This document shows positions 24,052 through 33,441 of a stretch of 64,000 nucleotides of DNA, in pieces. Both the position numbers and the translations under genes were made by a program. The notes beneath the pieces are model-generated. The model had not been told where the DNA came from. It ran no database searches and saw only the letters and a list, made by a program, of their open reading frames with translations. Source of the stretch: Jiangella aurantiaca (GTDB lineage Bacteria > Actinomycetota > Actinomycetes > Jiangellales > Jiangellaceae); the NCBI RefSeq assembly GCF_004349105.1, contig NZ_SMLB01000003.1, positions 218,544 through 282,543 of the forward strand, written 5' to 3'. The first letter of the stretch is position 1; the number at the start of each line of letters is the position of its first letter.

Positions 24052-27000
24052 ATGTCGGGACGAACTTTCAGACGAGCCATCGCGACCGCGACCAGCGGTG
24101 TGATGGCCTGCGGCGGCCTGGTGCTGTTACCGGGCTCCGCGTACGCGGATTCGCACGTACTGCCGGGCAACGAGAGCGACGTCGGCCTCTACACCGACGG
24201 CCTGACCGACACGATGGACATCGGCGACCCCACGTACCTCAACGAGGACCAGGTCGCGGCCGCGCTCGAGCCGGGCGTGCCGTACACCGCGGGGAGCATG
24301 CACCAGTCGATCTTCGAGAAGGACCTCGCCGCCGGCGGCACCGACTACTACCTGGACCGCATCCTCGGCGTCCGCGGGACCAGCGGCAACAACGTCCTGC
24401 AGACCCGCGGCCGCACTCTGTACATGCGCGGCGGCAGCAACTTCGGCGTCATGGGGTTCGCGGGCAGTGCCTTCGCCGGCGGGCCGAACAACCTGGGCAA
24501 CCTCTACACCGTCAGCGTGCCCGGCCAGACGGTCGCCGAGGTGGGCGCCGAGCGGTTCAACGCCCCCAGCCACGCGAAGGGCCGCTACACCATCGGCACG
24601 ACCGGCGTGGTCGCCCAGCAGACGAAGTTCATCACCTACGACAACGTGGCCGTCACCGCGCTCACGTTCAGCAACCCGGGCACCGCGCCCGTCACGTTCA
24701 CGGTCCGCGCGGCCTCGCCGCTGGCCACCACGTCGACTGACGCGGCGGACGAGCTGACCGGCACCCGCACGCTGACCAGCGGGGCCAACAACGGCCTCAT
24801 CGACACGCCGTGGTCGCGGGTGACGATCGGGCTCAAGGCGGCCGGCTTCACGCGCAACGGCACCAACCTCGACCGCGAGGTCACCGTGCCCGCGGGCGGA
24901 TCGGTCGACCTGTCCGTCGTCGGCGCCCTGTACTCCGACACGATGCCCGACTCACGGACCAGCTTCTACGACTACGTGGAGCTGGCGCCGGCGGAGGCCG
25001 CCCGCACCGCGATCACCGAGTTCAACCGCCGCTGGGCGGCCGACATCCCCTACATCGACGTGCCCAGCGCGGCCGTCGAGAAGGCGATCGTCTACCGCTG
25101 GTGGGGTGAGCGCTACAACAGCCTGGACGCGAACGAGCCGGGCTACGTCTACCAGTACCCGACCACGATCGAGGGCGTGAACCTCTACCAGAACGCCGTC
25201 GCGCTCACGCAGCCGATGCACCTGCAGGACACGAAGTGGATCCGCAACCCGTACCTCGCCTACGGGCAGATCCTCAACATCGGTGAGCTGTCCGGGTCGT
25301 CGGCCTTCCTCGACAGCCCCGGGCACACCAGCTGGAACAACCACTACTCGCAGTACCTCGGCACCGCCGGGCTGGAGGCGTACAACGTCCACGGCGGCGG
25401 CGCGGCGATCGCGGATCGGTTCGCCCGGTACTTCGAGGGTGACGGCGAGGGCCAGCTCGAGCACTACGACGGCAACGGCGACAACCTCATCGCCTACGAC
25501 ACCAACTTCATGCCTGGCAACGACTCCGACGCCATCAGCTTCGGCTACCCGAAGGTCAACGCCGGCGCACCCGGCGCCCGGACGATCGAGCGGCCGGAGT
25601 CGGCGTACGTGTGGGGCGACTTCGACGCCGCCCGCCAGCTCTACGAGCTCGCCGGCGCGGACCCGGCGAAGGTCACGGAGGTGGGCGCGAAGGCCGACCA
25701 GATCCGCGACGCGATCCTCGGCCGGCTGTGGAGCCAGGAGATGCGGATGTTCCTCGCCGGCACGTCGCACGGCGCGACATCGGGCGGAACACAGAACCCG
25801 CTGACCGAGGCCGAGCGCGACCTCATCCCGGCCAAGGAGTCGAACCTCTACGACGTCTACGCGCAGAACCTCATCCCGTTCGAGGACTACGAGACCTACG
25901 TCGACGGCTTCCGGTTCCTGCGCTACGGCGACAACTTCCCGATCTTCCCGTTCTATACGGCGAACCAGTGGGACAAGACGAAGTTCGGGGTCGGCGGGTC
26001 GAACAACTTCTCCAACATCAACTTCACCGTGCAGTACCGCGCCGTGCGCTCCGCGCTGCGGCACTACGACCCGGAGCAGAAGTACGTCACGCCGGAGTAC
26101 GCCGCCCGGCTGCTGGACTGGATGGCGTGGAGCATCTACCCGAACGGTGACGCCCGCGTGGCCAACCAGGCCGAGTACTACTCGAACTGGAACCCGACGG
26201 CGCGCACCTACAGCCGCAACAACCAGAACCACATCATGCTCGGCAACATGAACTACATCTACGTCGAGGACATGGGTGGCATCCAGCCGCGGTCCGACGA
26301 CGTGATCGAGCTGTGGCCGATCGACCTCGGCTACGACCACTTCATGGTCAACAACCTGCGCTACCACGGCAAGGACATCACGATCGTGTGGGACCGGGAC
26401 GGCTCCCATTACGGCCTGGGCGCGGGCTACAGCCTGTTCGTCGACGGCGAGAAGAAGGCCACGGCCGACGCGCTCGGCCGGTTCGTCTACGACCCGAACA
26501 CGAACGAGATCGTGGAGGCCGACGATGGCTTGAACGTCACCGTCGCCGCCACGGGCGCCGAGCTACCGACCGCCAAGGACACCTCGATCGACGACGAGCG
26601 CGTCGTGTCGTACCTGCGCACCGCCGGCATCGACCTCGGCGAGGACGCGCCGAACCTGGCGCCGGGCGCCGCGCTGTCGTCCTCGTTCACCCAGCAGGGC
26701 GTGCGCCCGACGCCGTGGCGGCAGTTCCACACGCCCGGCTGGAGCACCGGCTCGATGAACTACACGCCGGGTGCCATCAGCGAGACGGAGCGCCCGGTCT
26801 CGCTGGATGCCGTGACCGACGGCGTCACGATCAACGAGCCGTACTGGGGCAACTACGGCACCACCGAGCCGGGCGGCTACGTCGAGCTCGACTTCGGCGA
26901 GCCGGTCCGGTTCGACAACGTCAAGGTGTGGTTCGTCAGCGACCGCCAGGCCGGCGGCTACCGCGAGCCGCAGCGCTACACCATCCAGGTGCCGGATGGG

Positions 27001-28758
27001 AACGGCGGCTGGGTCACCGTCCCGGACGCGTTCAAGTCGCCGAAGATCCCCGGCGCCAAGTTCAACGAGGCGCTGTTCGACGCCGTCACGACCGATCGGG
27101 TGCGGGTGGCCTTCACCAACACCCCGTCCTTCTACACCGCGATCTCGGAGATTCAGGTCTTCGACTCCGGCCGCGAGGTGCCGGACGTGGTCAACGACCC
27201 GCCGACGGTGACGGTGAACGTCGATCGGTCCCGCGACGGCAACCTGTCCACGAACCTGGCCGGCACGGTCACCGACGACGGCATCCCGGACACCGGTGAG
27301 CTCACCTACGGCTGGTCGACGGTCTCGAAGCCGGACGGCGCCGGCGTCATCTTCGGCGCGCCGAACGCCCTGACCACGTCCGTCACCGGCACCGTCGCGG
27401 GGACGTACGTGTTCCGGCTGACGGCGTCCGACGGCGAGCTGACCACCCAGCGCGACGTCGAGGTGGCGCTCACCGAGAAGCCGACGTCCGCCGAGTTCGG
27501 CGCGCTGGCCACGATCACCACCAGCGGCAGCGCGCCGTGGGAGAACCCGCTGCGCGTCAACGAGTCGACCACGCCGGCCAGCTCGTCACCCGGCGCGGGC
27601 AACGGCTGGGGGTCGTGGGGCCAGCCGAACAACGGCACCAGCGTGGCGACCACGGCGTGGATCCAGTACAAGTGGGACTCCCCGGTGCTGCTCGGGTCCA
27701 CGGACATCTACTGGTATGACGACAACGGCGGCACCCGGATGCCCAGGCCCGACACGTACGTCATCGAGCACTCGACGGACGGCCAGACCTGGACGCCCGT
27801 CACGCTCACCGGTACGTCGACGTACGCGGGCGCGCTGACCCGCAACGCGTACAACCACCTCGACTTCGAGCCGGTGACGACGAGCCACCTGCGCATCCGC
27901 ATCTTCGGCGTGCAGGGCTCCGGCGCCGGGACGGGCGTGCTGCGGTGGCGGGCCAACGGCGACATCGTCAGCCAGGTGGCCAGCCCCGTGTTGATGCGGA
28001 CCGTGGTCGGCGAGGTCCCGGTGCTGCCGGCCGAGCTCGACGTCCAGTACTCCAGCGGCCCGCGGGGCACGCTACCGTTCACCTGGCAGCCGATCACGCC
28101 GGAGATGGTGGCCGAGACCAATGTCGAGCCGTTCGTCGTCTACGGCACGAACACGACGAACGGTCTCATCGCCGAGGCCCGGATCTACGTGCGGCCGGAG
28201 AACTCGCAGGGCGGCATCTCGATCCAGGGCGCCCAGCAGTTCGAGCAGACCGTCGACGTCGGCGAGCTGCCGCACCTGCCGACGAAGGTGGAGGTGTCGT
28301 ACAACGACGGCTCGCGCGACAACCAGGCGATCGGTGTCGACTGGGACTTCGACGAGTCGATCGTGAACACGCCCGGCGTGTACACGATCACCGGCGACCT
28401 GATCCTGCCCGACTACGTGAGCGAGGCGGGCACGACGTCCACCACGCTCACGCTGACGGTGGGCGACGGCATCGCGCCGGTGGACGTGTCGGTGACCACC
28501 GAGGTGCGCTGCCTCGGGCGGCGGGCGTTCGTCGCCGTCCGGGCGACGAACGGGGAGACCGTGCCGCTCGACATCACCCTCGCGACGGCGTACGGGACCC
28601 GGTCGCTGTCGGACATCGAGCCGGAGGCGGCCGCGTACCAGATGTTCGCCACCCGGCTGGCCAGCGTGCCCGCCGGCGAGGTGACGGTCACCGCCACCGC
28701 CGAGGACGGCAGGCAGGCAGTGGTCGTGGACGACTACCCGGCGCTCACCTGCGGGTGA
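24052..28758 (+). CDS. Giant secreted multidomain glycosidase ((alpha/alpha)6 barrel, discoidin-like and Ig-like domains)
   Basis: 1568 residues. I prefer the ATG at 24052 (8 nt after GAGG) to the one at 24046. A Sec/Tat-like signal ends near SAYADS. Residues about 35-330 are a beta-sandwich; about 335-800 look like an (alpha/alpha)6 barrel of the MGH1/GH63-like kind (IVYRWWGERYNSLDANEPGY, NFTVQYRAVRSALRHYDPEQ, GNMNYIYVEDMGGIQP). Then come discoidin-like (about 890-1045), REJ/Ig (about 1055-1150), discoidin-like (about 1165-1325) and two bacterial Ig-like domains. The last 88 residues match the C-terminus of the next enzyme. Substrate is probably an arabinan or arabinogalactan chain, inferred from context. 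Confidence 0.8.
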   Translation: MSGRTFRRAIATATSGVMACGGLVLLPGSAYADSHVLPGNESDVGLYTDGLTDTMDIGDPTYLNEDQVAAALEPGVPYTAGSMHQSIFEKDLAAGGTDYYLDRILGVRGTSGNNVLQTRGRTLYMRGGSNFGVMGFAGSAFAGGPNNLGNLYTVSVPGQTVAEVGAERFNAPSHAKGRYTIGTTGVVAQQTKFITYDNVAVTALTFSNPGTAPVTFTVRAASPLATTSTDAADELTGTRTLTSGANNGLIDTPWSRVTIGLKAAGFTRNGTNLDREVTVPAGGSVDLSVVGALYSDTMPDSRTSFYDYVELAPAEAARTAITEFNRRWAADIPYIDVPSAAVEKAIVYRWWGERYNSLDANEPGYVYQYPTTIEGVNLYQNAVALTQPMHLQDTKWIRNPYLAYGQILNIGELSGSSAFLDSPGHTSWNNHYSQYLGTAGLEAYNVHGGGAAIADRFARYFEGDGEGQLEHYDGNGDNLIAYDTNFMPGNDSDAISFGYPKVNAGAPGARTIERPESAYVWGDFDAARQLYELAGADPAKVTEVGAKADQIRDAILGRLWSQEMRMFLAGTSHGATSGGTQNPLTEAERDLIPAKESNLYDVYAQNLIPFEDYETYVDGFRFLRYGDNFPIFPFYTANQWDKTKFGVGGSNNFSNINFTVQYRAVRSALRHYDPEQKYVTPEYAARLLDWMAWSIYPNGDARVANQAEYYSNWNPTARTYSRNNQNHIMLGNMNYIYVEDMGGIQPRSDDVIELWPIDLGYDHFMVNNLRYHGKDITIVWDRDGSHYGLGAGYSLFVDGEKKATADALGRFVYDPNTNEIVEADDGLNVTVAATGAELPTAKDTSIDDERVVSYLRTAGIDLGEDAPNLAPGAALSSSFTQQGVRPTPWRQFHTPGWSTGSMNYTPGAISETERPVSLDAVTDGVTINEPYWGNYGTTEPGGYVELDFGEPVRFDNVKVWFVSDRQAGGYREPQRYTIQVPDGNGGWVTVPDAFKSPKIPGAKFNEALFDAVTTDRVRVAFTNTPSFYTAISEIQVFDSGREVPDVVNDPPTVTVNVDRSRDGNLSTNLAGTVTDDGIPDTGELTYGWSTVSKPDGAGVIFGAPNALTTSVTGTVAGTYVFRLTASDGELTTQRDVEVALTEKPTSAEFGALATITTSGSAPWENPLRVNESTTPASSSPGAGNGWGSWGQPNNGTSVATTAWIQYKWDSPVLLGSTDIYWYDDNGGTRMPRPDTYVIEHSTDGQTWTPVTLTGTSTYAGALTRNAYNHLDFEPVTTSHLRIRIFGVQGSGAGTGVLRWRANGDIVSQVASPVLMRTVVGEVPVLPAELDVQYSSGPRGTLPFTWQPITPEMVAETNVEPFVVYGTNTTNGLIAEARIYVRPENSQGGISIQGAQQFEQTVDVGELPHLPTKVEVSYNDGSRDNQAIGVDWDFDESIVNTPGVYTITGDLILPDYVSEAGTTSTTLTLTVGDGIAPVDVSVTTEVRCLGRRAFVAVRATNGETVPLDITLATAYGTRSLSDIEPEAAAYQMFATRLASVPAGEVTVTATAEDGRQAVVVDDYPALTCG

Positions 28759-28783
28759 GCGGGTAGCCGCCACGCCGTTTCCC

Positions 28784-28822
28784 GGCCCTCGGGGCGCGCG
28801 CACGTCCCGCGCCCCGAGGGCC
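28784..28822. terminator. Strong hairpin between the giant glycosidase and GH43 genes
   Basis: GGCCCTCGGGGCGCG and CGCGCCCCGAGGGCC are perfect inverse complements (15 bp) around a 9-nt loop, 26 bp after the stop. It may terminate or attenuate transcription into the GH43 gene, which has no operator of its own. Confidence 0.75.
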
Positions 28823-28861
28823 CTCAGGTACCCCTTCGCGCACGACCTGAGGAGACGATCC

Positions 28862-31800
28862 ATGACGACCCTTCGCCGCCGCGCGCGGCTCACCCGGAGC
28901 GGGCCGGCCGCCATCGCCGCCGTGCTCGCCGCCGGCCTGCTCGGCCCGGTCGCACCCGCGGCCGCCGCCGACCCGTACACGTTCACGAACACCGTGAACC
29001 CGATCCTCGGAGACGGCAGCTACTACTCCGCCGACCCCGCGCCGCTGGTGGTGCCGGCCGGCGCGCCGGGCAACGACACCGGCGCCGACCAGCTCTACAT
29101 CTACACCGGCCATGACGAGGCCGGCCCGACCCGCAACGACTTCATCATGAACGAGTGGGGCGCGTTCGTGACCTCCGACGTCGACGCCGGCGAGTGGACC
29201 CACCACCCGTCGCTCATGCGCCCGGAACAGGTGTTCAGCTGGGCGACGCCCGGCCGTGCCTACGCCGGGCAGGTCGTGCGTGGCGTCGACGGCCGCTACT
29301 ACTGGTACGTCCCGGTGAACGAGGCGGCCAGCCCGGCCAGCGACAAGTTCGGCATCGGCGTCGCGGTCTCGGACACCCCGACCGGGCCGTGGACCGACCA
29401 CGTCGGCGCCCCGATCATCTCCCAGCGGGTGCCCACCCCGAACACCATCCACAACATCGACCCGACCATCCTCATCGACGGCGAGGCGCCGAACCAGCGC
29501 GTGTACGTCTACTGGGGCAGCTTCGGGAACCTGCGCATGCTCGAGCTGGCGCAGGACATGAAGACGCCCATCGGGTCCGTGCGCACCGTCAGCGGGCTGA
29601 CCGGCTTCTTCGAGGCCGCGTGGATCTTCGAGCGCAACGGCACCTACTACCTGGCCTACGCCGGCAACAACGCCGGGCCGACGTCGCCGTGCACGCCGGC
29701 GAACTACCACGCGTGCATCGCCTACGGCACGGCCTCCTCACCGGAGGGGCCGTGGACGTACCGCGGGACGATCCTGCCGCCGGTGTCGTCGACCACCAGC
29801 CATCCGGGCATCGTCGAGTTCGGCGGGCAGTGGTGGCTGGCCTATCACACCGCCGACGCCGTCGGCGGGAACCACTTCCGCCGCTCGGTGGCGATCGACC
29901 GGGTGGAGTGGGACGACACCCAGTCGCCGCCGCGGATCAAGCCGGTCGTGACCACGCCGCCGAAGGTCAAGGACGTCACGCCGCGGGCCAACGCCGCCCA
30001 GGAGGCCACCGTCACGGTCTCGAACACGCCGGTGCCGACGCAGTACTGGGTCAAGGCGCTCAACGACGAGATCGTGCGGCCCAACCCGCTGCCGCCGGAC
30101 ATGTGGGGCACGTGGACCGGCAACAACCCGCCGCAGCAGTGGGTCCAGTACACCTGGGACCGGCCGATGCGCCTGGCCGGCTCGCAGATCGAGTTCTGGA
30201 ACGACCAGCCGCAGGGCACCGGCGTCGGCGTCGCGGCGCCGGCGTCGTGGAAGATCCAGTACTGGGACACGTCCGCCGGCGGGCAGTGGCGCGACGTGCC
30301 GAACCCCAGTGGCTACGGCACCGCCACGAGCGGTTTCCAGGACACCACGTTCGGTCCCGTGACGACGACGCAGGTGCGCGCGGTGTTCGACGCCTCGACC
30401 AACGGCAGCACGTACTCGGCCGTCGCGGTGGAGGAGTGGAAGGTGCTCGCGGAGCAGCCCGCCTCCGTGACGGCGCCGCCGATCACGGTCGAGATCGGGG
30501 AGACCGAGGTCCCGGGCGAGGTGCCGGTGACGTTCCCGTCGTCGGACGAGACCCTGCGGATCCCGGCGTTCTGGGACGCGCTCGACCCCGAGGACGTCGC
30601 GACGCCCGGCACGCTCACCGTCGAGGGCTCCGTCCTCGGCTACGCCGGTGGCCGGGTGACCGCACCGGTCACCGTCATCGACCCGAGCGACACCGAGGGC
30701 GACGAGACCGCGCCGGTGGTGACGCTGACCCCCAGCGGCAGCGCCGGTAGCGCCGGGTGGTTCCGCTCGGACGTGCGGGTCCGGGTCGCCGGCACCGACG
30801 ATCGCGGCGGCCGGGTCACCATCGAGTCGGTGGTCGACGGCGGCGCGCCGGTCGCGACCGGCTTCGTGCGCTACACCGATGTCGTCGTCTCCGGCGACGG
30901 GCAGCACACCCTCGTCGCGCGCGCCACGGACCGGGCCGGCAACACGTCGGACGACGCGAGCCTCACTGTCAAGATCGACCGGGTCGCGCCGGTGAGCACG
31001 CCGAGCGTCGACGAGGCGAACCGCACGGTGACGGTGTCGGCGACCGACGCCACGTCGGGCCTGGCCCGCATCGAGTACGCGATCGGCACGGGCGGGCAGT
31101 GGCTGCCGTATGACGGTCCGGTCGCGGCGCCGGACTCGCAGCGGCACCAGGTGTTCTTCCGGGCAACCGACGCCGCGGGCAACGTCGAGACGGCGAAGTC
31201 GGCGGTGATCCCGGCGGACATCTCCGGCCCGCTGACCGGCAACGTCGCGCCGCTGGGCACCGCCACCGCGTCCTACACGGCCGGCTGGAACTCCGTCGGC
31301 GCGCTCAACGACGGCCTAGACCCGGCGACCCCGAGCCAGGCCCAGATCTGGGGCACCTGGTCCGGCACCCGGCCGGCCAGCCAGTGGATCCAGTACACGT
31401 GGGCACGGCCGATCCGGCTCACCGGCGCGGAGATCAAGTTCTGGCGCGACCAGCCCAAGGGAACAGGAGAGGGCGTGGCCGAGCCGGAGGCATGGCTGCT
31501 GCAGTACTGGGACGGCGCGGCCTGGCGCGACGTCGAGAACCCGTCCGGCTACGGCACCAGCTCGACGGCGTTCAACACGGTGACGTTCACGCCGGTCACC
31601 ACCGACCGGCTGCGCGCCACGATCGCCGCGAGCGGCAACGGCACGACGTACTCCGCGGTCGCGGCGACGGAGTGGCGGGTGTTCGCCGACGATCCCGGCG
31701 TGAGCCAGGACCCGGAGGTGCCGGTCACGGTCGAGGCCGAGGCTCGCTGCATCGGGCGCATGGCCTTCGTGGCGGTGCGCGTGACGAACGACCACGGCGG

Positions 31801-32005
31801 CCCGGTCGACGTCCGGATCGAGACGCCGTACGGCACCCGCACGGTCGACGACGTCGCGCCGGGGCGCTCGGCGTACCAGTCCTTCGCGGCGCGCGCGGCG
31901 CAGGTCGCGGCCGGCGAGGCGACGGTGCAGGCCACCGGAACCATCGAAGGTGAGGAGGTGATGACCGAGGTCACTGCCGAGTACGACGCCGCCGCGTGCG
32001 GCTGA
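28862..32005 (+). CDS. Secreted GH43 arabinofuranosidase/xylosidase with duplicated discoidin-like domains
   Basis: 1047 residues. Signal peptide to about residue 36 (APAAAAD). The GH43 five-blade propeller (about 40-370) shows the three acidic residues: Asp58 in YYSADPAP, Asp200 in HNIDPTILI and Glu251 in GFFEAAWIF. Two closely similar discoidin-like modules follow (about 375-535 and 795-945), each with a WGTW..QWxQYTW pattern and NPSGYGT, separated by Ig-like and OmpL47-like parts. The last 93 residues repeat the end domain of the preceding enzyme. It probably trims alpha-L-arabinofuranosyl or xylosyl units outside the cell. Confidence 0.88.
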   Translation: MTTLRRRARLTRSGPAAIAAVLAAGLLGPVAPAAAADPYTFTNTVNPILGDGSYYSADPAPLVVPAGAPGNDTGADQLYIYTGHDEAGPTRNDFIMNEWGAFVTSDVDAGEWTHHPSLMRPEQVFSWATPGRAYAGQVVRGVDGRYYWYVPVNEAASPASDKFGIGVAVSDTPTGPWTDHVGAPIISQRVPTPNTIHNIDPTILIDGEAPNQRVYVYWGSFGNLRMLELAQDMKTPIGSVRTVSGLTGFFEAAWIFERNGTYYLAYAGNNAGPTSPCTPANYHACIAYGTASSPEGPWTYRGTILPPVSSTTSHPGIVEFGGQWWLAYHTADAVGGNHFRRSVAIDRVEWDDTQSPPRIKPVVTTPPKVKDVTPRANAAQEATVTVSNTPVPTQYWVKALNDEIVRPNPLPPDMWGTWTGNNPPQQWVQYTWDRPMRLAGSQIEFWNDQPQGTGVGVAAPASWKIQYWDTSAGGQWRDVPNPSGYGTATSGFQDTTFGPVTTTQVRAVFDASTNGSTYSAVAVEEWKVLAEQPASVTAPPITVEIGETEVPGEVPVTFPSSDETLRIPAFWDALDPEDVATPGTLTVEGSVLGYAGGRVTAPVTVIDPSDTEGDETAPVVTLTPSGSAGSAGWFRSDVRVRVAGTDDRGGRVTIESVVDGGAPVATGFVRYTDVVVSGDGQHTLVARATDRAGNTSDDASLTVKIDRVAPVSTPSVDEANRTVTVSATDATSGLARIEYAIGTGGQWLPYDGPVAAPDSQRHQVFFRATDAAGNVETAKSAVIPADISGPLTGNVAPLGTATASYTAGWNSVGALNDGLDPATPSQAQIWGTWSGTRPASQWIQYTWARPIRLTGAEIKFWRDQPKGTGEGVAEPEAWLLQYWDGAAWRDVENPSGYGTSSTAFNTVTFTPVTTDRLRATIAASGNGTTYSAVAATEWRVFADDPGVSQDPEVPVTVEAEARCIGRMAFVAVRVTNDHGGPVDVRIETPYGTRTVDDVAPGRSAYQSFAARAAQVAAGEATVQATGTIEGEEVMTEVTAEYDAAACG

Positions 32006-32018
32006 TATCCCACACCGA

Positions 32019-32050
32019 TCGGGCCGGCCGCGTCCCTCCGGCCGGCCCGA
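32019..32050. terminator. Terminator hairpin after GH43
   Basis: TCGGGCCGGCCG pairs perfectly with CGGCCGGCCCGA around an 8-nt loop, 14 bp after the GH43 stop and before the convergent P450. Confidence 0.7.
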
Positions 32051-32081
32051 CCCACGCCCCGTGCCCGCCGAACCCGGCCAA

Positions 32082-32153
32082 GTTGATCTTGGAGTAATCG
32101 GGGTATCAATCGGACAGTTCGGACCGTGACTCCCCAGTTACTCCAAGATCAAC
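32082..32153. repeat. 72-bp dispersed palindromic element, copy C
   Basis: Arms GTTGATCTTGGAGTAA and TTACTCCAAGATCAAC, 72 bp in total, interior GGGGTATCAATCGG shared with copy A. Its outer end overlaps the P450 gene and supplies that gene's TGA stop. Confidence 0.9.
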
Positions 32154-33360
32154 TTTGGCTGGTCGGGCCGACCTCGAGCGGCAGCATCCCGCCGTGGTGC
32201 AGGCGGACGTCCGCCGGCTCGGCGGCGTCGACCGCGAGCCGCAGGTCCGGCAGCTCGCGGGCCACGGCCTCCAGCATGAGGCGGGCCTCCAGGCGGCCCA
32301 GCGAGGCGCCCAGGCAGAAGTGGCTCCCGTATCCGAAGGCGATGTGGTTCGCGACGTCAGCGCGGTGGACGTCGAACACGTCCGGGTGGGAGAAGACCTC
32401 GGGGTCGCGGTTCGCGCCCCACAGCGACAGGCCGACCCGCTCGAACGCCGGGATGATGCCGCCGGCGAGGTCGAGCTCGCGGAACGTGAACCGCGGCGGG
32501 ACGATCTCGACCGGCCCGCGGAAGCGCAGCGTCTCCTCGACGACGGCGCTCGCCAGCGACGGGTCGGCGCGCAGGTCGTGCCACTGCTCCGGGTGTGTGA
32601 GCAACAGTCGCAGCGCGTTGGCGATGACGTCGACGGTGGTCTCCTGGCCGGCGATCAGCAGCAGCTGCACCATCGCGACCAGTTCGTCGCGGTCCAGCGC
32701 GTCGCCCTGGGCCTCCAGCGCCACGAGCCCGGAGAGCAGGTCGTCGCGTGGCTCGGCCCGGCGGCGGGCGGCCAGCTCGTCGACGTAGGCGGCGAATGCC
32801 AGCGTGGCCGAACCGTCGTAGTCGGACGCGGACACGATCGTCGCCGACCAGTCGCGGAACCGGGCGCGGTCCTCGTCGGGGACGCCGACGAGCTGGGCGA
32901 TGACGTTGACCGGCAGCGGGTCGGCCAGATCGGTCACCGCATCGAACCGGCCCAGCCGGCGCGCCTGCACGACCAGGTCGGCCGCGACGCCGGCGATCCA
33001 GCCCTCCAGACGGGCTACCGTGCGGGCCGTGAACGCGGTGCTGACCAGCCGCCGCAGCCGGCTGTGGTCGGGCGGGTCCAGCGCGATGAGCTGGCGCGAC
33101 GAGATCCGCTCGGTCTCGCTCGGCGGGTATGGCGACGGCGACAGGTCGCGGTCCTGGTGCCGGTGCACCTCGTGCCCGATGTCCGGATGCTGGAGGCCGT
33201 CGAGAACGTCGGCGTGGCGCGCGACGATCCAGAACCGGTTGCCGGCCGGGTCGTACTGCGGGACCGGGGTCCCGGCCACGCGCACCCGGGCGTAGAACGC
33301 GTGCGGGTCGCGCCGCGTCCCGGGCTCCCACAGCTCCATCGGCCTGAAGTCGTCGGTCAC
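32149..33360 (-). CDS. Cytochrome P450
   Basis: 403 residues, soluble bacterial class. Haem loop FGYGSHFCLGA near residue 350 with the ligand Cys; I-helix LLIAGQETTVD near 240; K-helix EETLRFRGP (ExxR) near 283. It needs a ferredoxin and reductase from elsewhere. Substrate unknown. GTG start at 33360 with GGAGG 9 nt upstream. The C-terminal residues TSQS and the stop come from sequence at the edge of palindromic copy C, so the original terminus may have been changed. It lies between arabinan enzymes but nothing links it to them functionally. Confidence 0.93.
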   Translation of the reverse strand: MTDDFRPMELWEPGTRRDPHAFYARVRVAGTPVPQYDPAGNRFWIVARHADVLDGLQHPDIGHEVHRHQDRDLSPSPYPPSETERISSRQLIALDPPDHSRLRRLVSTAFTARTVARLEGWIAGVAADLVVQARRLGRFDAVTDLADPLPVNVIAQLVGVPDEDRARFRDWSATIVSASDYDGSATLAFAAYVDELAARRRAEPRDDLLSGLVALEAQGDALDRDELVAMVQLLLIAGQETTVDVIANALRLLLTHPEQWHDLRADPSLASAVVEETLRFRGPVEIVPPRFTFRELDLAGGIIPAFERVGLSLWGANRDPEVFSHPDVFDVHRADVANHIAFGYGSHFCLGASLGRLEARLMLEAVARELPDLRLAVDAAEPADVRLHHGGMLPLEVGPTSQS

Positions 33361-33380
33361 CTGTCCCGTCCTCCATGTGC

Positions 33381-33394
33381 GTTCGTCAACGAAC
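33381..33394. promoter_or_regulatory. Small palindrome upstream of P450
   Basis: GTTCGTCAACGAAC is a perfect 14-bp palindrome 21-34 bp upstream of the P450 GTG, well placed for a repressor site. No adjacent regulator gene identifies the protein that would bind. Confidence 0.4.
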
Positions 33395-33431
33395 GACCCG
33401 CCGGCCGGCCCCAGGGACCGGCCGGCGGGTC
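33395..33431. terminator. Terminator hairpin after the secreted GH127 gene
   Basis: GACCCGCCGGCCGG pairs perfectly with CCGGCCGGCGGGTC around a 9-nt loop, 11 bp past the stop of the GH127-LamG gene, separating it from P450 on the same strand. Confidence 0.7.
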
Positions 33432-33441
33432 GCGTCGAGCG

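Noticed and set aside
24871..24900. GACCGCGAGGTC in the giant glycosidase as another GACCTCGCGG repeat
   Set aside because: The match is limited to a few codons (DREV) in a conserved domain and has no flanking similarity; taken as chance.
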